Origin: an uncultured Parabacteroides sp.
GTDB taxonomy: Bacteria > Bacteroidota > Bacteroidia > Bacteroidales > Tannerellaceae
Length of the DNA: 47,459 bases
Direction of reading: 5' to 3'
NCBI GenBank assembly: GCA_934725305.1
Contig: CAKVBA010000020.1
Span: 1 to 47,459, forward strand
Part shown: positions 42,218 through 47,459 of the stretch, piece after piece
How positions within the stretch are numbered: the stretch's first letter is position 1
How the letters are laid out: each line of letters opens with the position of its first letter
Notes under the pieces: generated by a model
Database searches by the model: none
What the model was told of the DNA's origin: nothing
Seen by the model: only the letters and a program-made list of their open reading frames with translations
Position numbers and translations under genes: made by a program

Positions 42218-43091
42218 ACTTACGACGCATATCGGCGCCCCACATCAACTTCTCACGTAATGTCTGATAAAATGTATGCTTGTAACGCTTTATCACCTTT
42301 ACGGTGTGACCGGACTTGCTCACCTTCAAACGAATACCCGCCGGGAAAATCTCGGAACGTCCGTCAAGAGCAATCAAGAAAGAGTTGCTACGACTCTCTA
42401 CGCCCAATGTAATCTCATAGTCATCGGGAATCACCAACGGACGCACATTCAGAGAATGAGGAGCAACCGGGCTCAATACAATACATTTGTTCTGGGGCAT
42501 GATAATCGGTCCATTGACACTCATAGAATAGGCGGTTGATCCGGTAGGCGTAGCAATCACCAGACCATCGGACTGATAAGAGGTAAGGTATTCATCGTTC
42601 AGATAGGTATGAATCGTTATCATCGACGAAGTGTCGCGCTTCAAGATGGCAATCTCATTCAACGCATAATTATAACCGGAAAAGGCACGCTCATTGGTAT
42701 AAAGACGCAAAAGGGCACGCTCTTCTATCTTATAGTAGTTTTTGAATATCTCATCCAGCGCATCTTCAATCTCGTTGTTCCCGACATCTGCCAAAAAGCC
42801 CAAACGTCCGGTATTGATACCCAAGATTGGAATATTCAATCGGTCCACCCAAGCAGCTGTGCGTAGAAAGGTGCCATCGCCTCCGATACTCAACACCAGA
42901 TCCAAATCCGGAACAACCGTTGTCAAGATGCCTGCCACTTGTGGCTCAAAGCCAAATGCTTCGCCCAAAAAGTTATAGAACTTCTGCTCAACATAAATAT
43001 CAACCTCAAGAGTGCGCAATTTGTCAAACAGACGACGGATCAAGTTTTGCCGTTCCAGCTGGTATTCGCTGCCTAAAATTCCTACTTTCAT
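42216..43091 (-). CDS. nadK: NAD kinase
   Basis: The protein of about 291 residues has the NAD kinase motifs GGDGTFLRTA, INTGRLGFLADV and SDGLVIATPTGSTAYSMSVNGPI. It phosphorylates NAD+ to NADP+ in the cytoplasm. The ATG at 43091 is chosen over a TTG two codons upstream. It lies 12 bp after the CBS-domain gene on the same strand. Confidence 0.98.
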   Translation of the reverse strand: MKVGILGSEYQLERQNLIRRLFDKLRTLEVDIYVEQKFYNFLGEAFGFEPQVAGILTTVVPDLDLVLSIGGDGTFLRTAAWVDRLNIPILGINTGRLGFLADVGNNEIEDALDEIFKNYYKIEERALLRLYTNERAFSGYNYALNEIAILKRDTSSMITIHTYLNDEYLTSYQSDGLVIATPTGSTAYSMSVNGPIIMPQNKCIVLSPVAPHSLNVRPLVIPDDYEITLGVESRSNSFLIALDGRSEIFPAGIRLKVSKSGHTVKVIKRYKHTFYQTLREKLMWGADMRRK

Positions 43092-43103
43092 ACCCAAACA
43101 TTC

Positions 43104-43769
43104 TTATATATTCATATAATAAAACAGTTCATCCATGCGCTGCTGCAACATCTCATCAACCATTCCCTTTTTCATGAAATGATAACGCACCGTATAATTG
43201 AACCGCTCAAAACTTCGAATAACCGGCGAAGCATCTTCCAAATCAACCTTGATTGTTATCAGCAAGCGACCCGTTGAGCGATCGGTCTGTGACAAGAGAT
43301 TCAACACATGGGCATTGTTCGACTCTATCAGCCGGGCAATCTCAGACAAAGAGTAATCTTGTGGCATCAACTCTAACACCACAACACTTCCGGCCGCTTC
43401 TGCCTGACACATATCCGACATCACATCAACCATCTTGTCGCGTGTGACCACACCCAAACAATGTCCTTCCTGATCGGTCACCGGCAATAGACTCAGCTGA
43501 TAACGCGTCATCAAGGCCAGCACTTCATGTATATGACTCTGTTCATCTACTGAAGGAGCAAAAACCGGAACCGGCTCTCCCACAACGGCTGACAAATCCG
43601 GCTGAGCCAACAGATCCTTTTCTGCCAGCAATGAGAAATAGATCTGCTCATCATTTACAAGAGGCAGGTGCTTCAGCTTGAAATCATCCATTAATGCCAA
43701 TGCATATTCAATAGTGTCAAAACTTTTTAACACCGGAAGTTCCTTTGTTATGAAATCTTTCACTAACAT
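43104..43769 (-). CDS. CBS-domain protein
   Basis: The 221-residue soluble protein has two CBS motifs in its first 120 residues (ALMDDFKLKHLPLVNDEQ and TRYQLSLLPVTDQEGHCLGVVTRDKMVD) and a third alpha/beta region like an ACT fold near 127-200. CBS pairs bind adenine nucleotides such as AMP, ATP or NADH. Its place before nadK, opposite pdxJ, suggests nucleotide-linked control of cofactor synthesis, but this is inference. Confidence 0.87.
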   Translation of the reverse strand: MLVKDFITKELPVLKSFDTIEYALALMDDFKLKHLPLVNDEQIYFSLLAEKDLLAQPDLSAVVGEPVPVFAPSVDEQSHIHEVLALMTRYQLSLLPVTDQEGHCLGVVTRDKMVDVMSDMCQAEAAGSVVVLELMPQDYSLSEIARLIESNNAHVLNLLSQTDRSTGRLLITIKVDLEDASPVIRSFERFNYTVRYHFMKKGMVDEMLQQRMDELFYYMNI

Positions 43770-43795
43770 TATTCTGTAAATTCCCTAAATACTGC

Positions 43796-43803
43796 TAAAT
43801 TTG
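43796..43803 (+). promoter_or_regulatory. -7 promoter element for pdxJ
   Basis: TAAATTTG matches TAnnTTTG, 53 bp before the pdxJ start; no clear -33 element was seen. Confidence 0.45.
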
Positions 43804-43821
43804 CCGATACTTTGTTTGTTG

Positions 43822-43850
43822 CAAAAGTAATGAAAGAAAAGAAATAACAA
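43822..43850 (-). promoter_or_regulatory. Promoter for the CBS-nadK operon
   Basis: On the minus strand TACTTTTG (43822-43829) fits TAnnTTTG and a TTG (43848-43850) lies 18 nt upstream. It overlaps the pdxJ leader, so the divergent promoters are interleaved. Confidence 0.6.
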
Positions 43851-43856
43851 TATACA

Positions 43857-44573
43857 ATGACTAATTTAAGTGTAAACATTAACAAGGTTGCCACCATCCG
43901 AAATGCGCGTGGCGGCAATATGCCAGATGTGCTCCAAGTAGCACAAGATGCTGAGAAATTCGGTGCACAGGGAATTACTGTACATCCGCGTCCTGATGAA
44001 CGTCATATCCGCTATAGCGATGTATATGCTCTGAAGCCGCTCGTCAAGACAGAGTTTAATATCGAAGGTAATCCTTGCGACAAGTTTGTGGACTTAGTGC
44101 TGAAAGTTAAACCGACCCAAGTGACATTGGTTCCTGATGCGCCCGATGCTATCACCTCTAATGCCGGTTGGGACGTTAAAGCAAACTTCAACCGCTTGAG
44201 CGAACTGATCGATCAGTTTAACTCTAATGGCATCCGCACCTCTATCTTTGTCGGAACAGAACTGGAAAATCTGGAATGGGCAGCTAAAACCGGTACAGAC
44301 CGCGTAGAGCTCTACACCGAGCCGTATGCAGCCAACTATAATGTTGACCGCGAAGCAGCCATTGCTCCTTTTGTTGAGGCAGCACAGTTTGCCAAAAACT
44401 TGGGCTTGGGCATCAATGCAGGTCACGACTTGAACTTGATCAACTTGACCTATTTCAGCCAGCGCATTCCTTGGTTGGAAGAGGTTTCTATCGGTCATGC
44501 TTTGATCTGTGATGCTCTTTATCATGGCTTGCAAGAGACTATTTCTCTTTACCGTAAATGTCTTGAGAAATAA
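43857..44573 (+). CDS. pdxJ: Pyridoxine 5'-phosphate synthase
   Basis: The 238-residue TIM-barrel protein has the PdxJ signatures [39 protein letters not shown] and [10 protein letters not shown]. It condenses 1-deoxyxylulose-5-phosphate with 3-amino-2-oxopropyl phosphate to pyridoxine phosphate, the last ring-forming step of de novo vitamin B6 synthesis. Length is normal. It is divergent from the CBS-nadK pair. Confidence 0.98.
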   Translation: MTNLSVNINKVATIRNARGGNMPDVLQVAQDAEKFGAQGITVHPRPDERHIRYSDVYALKPLVKTEFNIEGNPCDKFVDLVLKVKPTQVTLVPDAPDAITSNAGWDVKANFNRLSELIDQFNSNGIRTSIFVGTELENLEWAAKTGTDRVELYTEPYAANYNVDREAAIAPFVEAAQFAKNLGLGINAGHDLNLINLTYFSQRIPWLEEVSIGHALICDALYHGLQETISLYRKCLEK

Positions 44574-44624
44574 ACAGCCCAACCTCATTCCAACAAATCT
44601 ATCTAAATTATAGTATTAACCATG

Positions 44625-44667
44625 AGTCCCGACCTTTTTGTATGATGAAAAGCAACGGTTCGGGACT
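44625..44667. terminator. Hairpin between pdxJ and the exbB-like gene
   Basis: AGTCCCGA (44625-44632) pairs with TCGGGACT (44660-44667) plus a further CC/GG after a one-base bulge. No T-run follows, so termination is uncertain. It ends 23 bp before the next start codon. Confidence 0.45.
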
Positions 44668-44690
44668 TATATATTTATGTAAACGTAACG

Positions 44691-45401
44691 ATGAGTTTAT
44701 TACTTTCCTTACAAGCTGTAGGTGCACAAACGGCAGAACAGATGCCTAACCTGACAGACGTGACACTTCCTGCTGAGGCAGAAATCAATGTCATTGACCT
44801 GGCCTTCAAAGGTGGCTGGATTATGGTAGTATTGTTACTGCTATCGCTAATGGCTATTTACATCTTCATCCAGCGCCTGATGGTAATTCGCCGGGCAGGA
44901 AAAGAGGATGAATCCTTTATGAACCGTATCAAAGACTATATCCATGACGGAAAGGTAGATTCGGCCTTGAAGCTTTGCCGCTCTACAAACACTCCGTCTG
45001 CTCGCATGATCGAAAAGGGTATCACTCGCTTGGGTCGCCCCATGAACGATGTATTGGTTGCCATCGAGAACGTGGGTAACCTGGAGATTGCCAAGCTGGA
45101 AAAGGGTTTCCCGCTGATTGCAACAACTGCTGCCGGTGCGCCGATGCTTGGTTTCTTGGGTACAGTGACCGGTATGGTTCGTGCCTTCTTTGATATGGCC
45201 AATGCAGGTACTAATGTAGATGTCTCTCTGTTGTCTGGCGGTATCTACGAGGCCTTGGTTACTACCGTTGGAGGTCTTATCGTGGGTATTATCACTCTGT
45301 TTGCCTATAATTACCTGGTATCTCAGGTTGACAACGTGGTGAACAAGATGGAAGCCCGCACAATGGAATTTATGGATTTACTCAACGAACCGGCAAACTA
45401 A
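44691..45401 (+). CDS. exbB: MotA/TolQ/ExbB proton channel protein
   Basis: The 236-residue protein has three membrane helices (about 35-58, 140-165, 178-205). It has the family block LIATTAAGAPMLGFLGTVTGMVRAFFDMA, in which the membrane Thr/Gly pattern lines the proton path. ExbB with ExbD turns the proton gradient into movement of TonB. The next two genes encode the ExbD and TonB-like partners, so this is a complete energising unit that could serve SusC-type transporters. A TolQ role is an alternative. Confidence 0.93.
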   Translation: MSLLLSLQAVGAQTAEQMPNLTDVTLPAEAEINVIDLAFKGGWIMVVLLLLSLMAIYIFIQRLMVIRRAGKEDESFMNRIKDYIHDGKVDSALKLCRSTNTPSARMIEKGITRLGRPMNDVLVAIENVGNLEIAKLEKGFPLIATTAAGAPMLGFLGTVTGMVRAFFDMANAGTNVDVSLLSGGIYEALVTTVGGLIVGIITLFAYNYLVSQVDNVVNKMEARTMEFMDLLNEPAN

Positions 45402-45458
45402 TGCCCAATGGGAAAAGGCTAACACCGCTCCCATTGTCAATTGGACAATTCAATTAAT

Positions 45459-45869
45459 ATGGCTTTAAAACGTAGAACAAAAGTGAACGAATCATTCAGC
45501 ATGGCCTCTATGACTGACGTCATATTCCTGCTGTTGATCTTCTTTATGGTTACCTCAACGGTTGTAATTCCCAATGCCATCAAAGTCACTTTGCCCCAAG
45601 CACAAAAGCAGACGGCAGCCAAACCACTTACACGTGTGACGATTGATGCAAACCTGAATTACTATGTTGCTTTTGGCAAGCAGAAGGAGATGCAGGTTAC
45701 GTTCGACGAAATCACACCGTTCTTGCAAGAAAGCTATGCAAAAGAGCCGGAAATGTTCGTGGCTCTGTATGCAGATGAAACGGTGCCTTATAAAGAAATA
45801 GTAAAGATTCTGAACATTGCTAACGCTAACAAGTTCAAGATGGTACTTGCTACTCGTCCGCAAAAATAG
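45459..45869 (+). CDS. exbD: ExbD/TolR biopolymer transport protein
   Basis: The protein of about 136 residues has one N-terminal membrane helix with the conserved Asp20 in MTDVIFLLLIFFMV and a periplasmic domain ending KFKMVLATRP. The ATG at 45459 is preferred over a TTG at 45441 because family members start MALKRR. It partners the preceding ExbB-like channel. Confidence 0.92.
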   Translation: MALKRRTKVNESFSMASMTDVIFLLLIFFMVTSTVVIPNAIKVTLPQAQKQTAAKPLTRVTIDANLNYYVAFGKQKEMQVTFDEITPFLQESYAKEPEMFVALYADETVPYKEIVKILNIANANKFKMVLATRPQK

Positions 45870-45877
45870 TTCTAAGA

Positions 45878-46735
45878 ATGATGAAACTCAACAAAGATGA
45901 CATATCAGGCCTCGTCGGGACACTTCTTTTCCATGGAGTGTTCCTGCTTATTCTCTATTTCTGTGTACTCAAGACAGAAATACCCGAAGAAGATGGAGGT
46001 GTGCTTGTAAACTTCGGAAACGTAGATGCTTCGACCGGAACATTTGAGCCTAAATATAGCGGACAAGTGCTTCCTGAAGAGACGACTACGCCTCCGCCCC
46101 CAACTCCCGAACCTCAACCCAAAGCTCCTAAGCAGGAGCTGATTACTCAGAATCTGGAAGAGAGCGTCTCTCTGCAAGAGGAAAAGAAGAAAAAGGAAGA
46201 GAAGAAACGCAAAAAGGAGGAAGAGGAAAAGAAGCGTAAAGAGGAGGAAGAAAAAGAACGTATCCGCAAGGTTGAAGCAGAGAAAAAGCGTCTGGCAGAA
46301 GAGCGTCGTAAAAAGGAACAATCTATTAAGAATAAAGTGGCCGGTGCCTTCGGTATTGGTAGCGCAAACGGCAACAACCAAGGCGATGCTGATAGTGGAA
46401 CCGGAAACCAAGGTAGTCCTTTCGGAAACTCTGACCATGGTGCCAATGAAGGTGTTGGCGGTATGGGAACATTCAGCTTAGGAAACCGCTACATCATCAC
46501 AGGCAAACTGGCCGAACCTTCCTACAAAGAAAAGGAAGAGGGTCGAATTGTAATTGATATTGTGGTGGATACGAAAGGTTATGTGATTAATGCTGCGATT
46601 GGACGTGGCACCACCATTGATGATCAAACCATGCGAACCAAAGCATTGCAGGCGGCTAAGCGTAACCGATTCAATGACATTTCGGGTGTGAACAACCAGA
46701 GTGGTACAATCACCTATATTTACAAACTTAAATAA
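45878..46735 (+). CDS. TonB/TolA-like energy transducer
   Basis: The 285-residue protein has one N-terminal membrane helix (about 10-32), a proline-rich stretch (TTPPPPTPEPQPKAP), and a highly charged Lys/Glu coiled-coil (about 95-150). A Gly/Asn-rich linker and a small C-terminal TonB/TolA-type domain (IVIDIVVDTKGYVINAAI) follow. Such proteins carry energy from ExbB/ExbD to the outer membrane. The start is 8 bp after exbD. The long KE-rich helix resembles TolA, so a Tol-like role is possible. Confidence 0.9.
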   Translation: MMKLNKDDISGLVGTLLFHGVFLLILYFCVLKTEIPEEDGGVLVNFGNVDASTGTFEPKYSGQVLPEETTTPPPPTPEPQPKAPKQELITQNLEESVSLQEEKKKKEEKKRKKEEEEKKRKEEEEKERIRKVEAEKKRLAEERRKKEQSIKNKVAGAFGIGSANGNNQGDADSGTGNQGSPFGNSDHGANEGVGGMGTFSLGNRYIITGKLAEPSYKEKEEGRIVIDIVVDTKGYVINAAIGRGTTIDDQTMRTKALQAAKRNRFNDISGVNNQSGTITYIYKLK

Positions 46736-46743
46736 GTATCGAC

Positions 46744-47292
46744 ATGAAGAAAGCGTTCGTATTCTTAGCAACAGGCTTCGAAGAAATTGAAGCCTTAGGA
46801 ACAGTCGACATATTGCGCCGCGGTGGTGTAGATGTAAAGACAGTTTCAATCACTGGTGAACTCAAAGTGGCCGGTGCTCATGGTATAGAAATCATGGCCG
46901 ACATCTTGTTTGCAGAGGCCGACTTCACAAACGTTGATGCCATGGTCTTGCCGGGTGGTATGCCAGGAAGTAACAATCTAAATGATTGTGATCCACTAAG
47001 AGAACAGTTGATTAAGCAATATAAAGAGGGTAAAATCGTAGCTGCTATCTGTGCTGCACCTCTTGTATTAGGCGGTTTAGGCCTGCTGAAAGGACGCCGT
47101 GCCACATGCTATCCAGGCTTTGAAGAAAGGCTGATTGGTGCAGAAGTAACAAACGAAGCCACAGAAACAGACGGCAACGTCATCACGGGTCGTGGCCCTG
47201 GTTTGGTATTCAACTTTGGCTTGGCTCTTTTATCTGCTCTTAAGAGCGAAGGAGTGGCCGAAGAAACTGCTGCCGGATTATTGCTGCTGTAA
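46744..47292 (+). CDS. DJ-1/PfpI family protein (DJ-1 type)
   Basis: The 182-residue protein has the DJ-1 fold pattern FLATGFEEIEALGTVDILRRGG and the nucleophile elbow AAICAAP with Cys103. DJ-1 relatives such as YajL act on reactive carbonyls or as redox-linked chaperones. It starts 8 bp after the TonB-like gene, so it is probably in the same operon, although no shared function is evident. Length matches the family. Confidence 0.92.
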   Translation: MKKAFVFLATGFEEIEALGTVDILRRGGVDVKTVSITGELKVAGAHGIEIMADILFAEADFTNVDAMVLPGGMPGSNNLNDCDPLREQLIKQYKEGKIVAAICAAPLVLGGLGLLKGRRATCYPGFEERLIGAEVTNEATETDGNVITGRGPGLVFNFGLALLSALKSEGVAEETAAGLLLL

Positions 47293-47302
47293 TTACTCCA
47301 AA

Positions 47303-47326
47303 TCGAATGACCGATTTGGGTCAAAT
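47303..47326 (+). repeat. 24-bp motif, copy C
   Basis: Begins TCGAATGACCGA and ends GGGTCAAAT, the third copy of the motif at 39141 and 39643. It directly precedes the hairpin at 47327. Confidence 0.7.
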
Positions 47327-47370
47327 AAAAAGGGCTGTGTCAAAATGGTTGTTTTGATGCAGCCCCTTTT
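47327..47370 (+). terminator. Terminator after the DJ-1 gene
   Basis: AAAAAGGGCTGTGTCAAAA pairs with TTTTGATGCAGCCCCTTTT with two mismatches, followed by A/T sequence. The inner part is almost the same as the hairpin at 35146-35185. The last 89 bases of the window show nothing else recognisable. Confidence 0.8.
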
Positions 47371-47459
47371 AGGTTAGGTATGTTAGGGATAGTCATTTAA
47401 TTCCTTCAATCTGAGTTAACCGGCAGACGTTCCCGTATTTTCCCGATTAAACTCATCGT

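Noticed and set aside
45433..45449. Short inverted repeat ATTGTC/GACAAT before the exbD-like gene
   Set aside because: Only 6 bp with a 5-nt loop and A/T-rich; too weak to call regulatory inside an operon.

Overview
The window reads as chromosome of a gut-type Bacteroidales bacterium, most likely Bacteroides or a close relative. The evidence is a SusC/SusD pair with a hybrid two-component sensor, GH92 and GH20 glycosidases, surface-type lipoprotein signals, promoters of the Bacteroidetes TAnnTTTG type, and a thrS-infC-rpmI-rplT block followed by a Bacteroidales-1 type RNA. The species cannot be named from sequence alone. No tRNA, rRNA, intact transposase, phage gene or CRISPR array was seen.

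Layout. 1-9.2 kb: a beta-propeller protein, a MacB/FtsX-type permease, a decayed Rpn/PD-(D/E)XK gene, then a histidine kinase and a short Fis-type response regulator, divergent from a second permease with its ATPase. The divergent gap carries a perfect 19-bp palindrome, a likely operator. 9.3-22 kb: a fructan utilisation locus. Fructokinase, sugar transporter and GH32 enzyme lie on the minus strand; the fructose-type hybrid sensor and the SusC/SusD importer lie on the plus strand. 22.2-24.3 kb: a 516-residue protein joining an ECF sigma factor, one membrane helix, a periplasmic linker and an outer-membrane beta-barrel, followed by a small, probably surface-exposed lipoprotein. 24.5-29 kb: a GH92-GH20 operon for trimming host-type glycans. 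29.2-32.9 kb: 6S-like RNA, rplT, rpmI, infC, thrS. 33-39 kb: TPR protein, nadE, DUF4293 protein, rpoZ, bamD. 40-47.3 kb: two transporters, nadK, a CBS protein, pdxJ, an ExbB/ExbD/TonB-like system and a DJ-1 family protein.

The most unusual items are the sigma factor to outer-membrane barrel fusion (22223-23773) and a family of non-coding elements. Two copies of about 343 bp, at 13644-13987 (plus) and 39233-39575 (minus), align collinearly end to end. Their cores are degenerate repeats with a period near 22 nt. A partial third core lies at 39699-39918 and a short fragment at 22033-22081. A 24-bp motif occurs three times; two copies form an inverted pair around the minus-strand element.

The fructan genes form a clear circuit. 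The sensor's periplasmic domain would bind a released sugar and switch on SusC/SusD and probably the enzyme operon. SusC/SusD bring oligosaccharides into the periplasm, GH32 cuts them to fructose, and the transporter and kinase bring fructose into metabolism.
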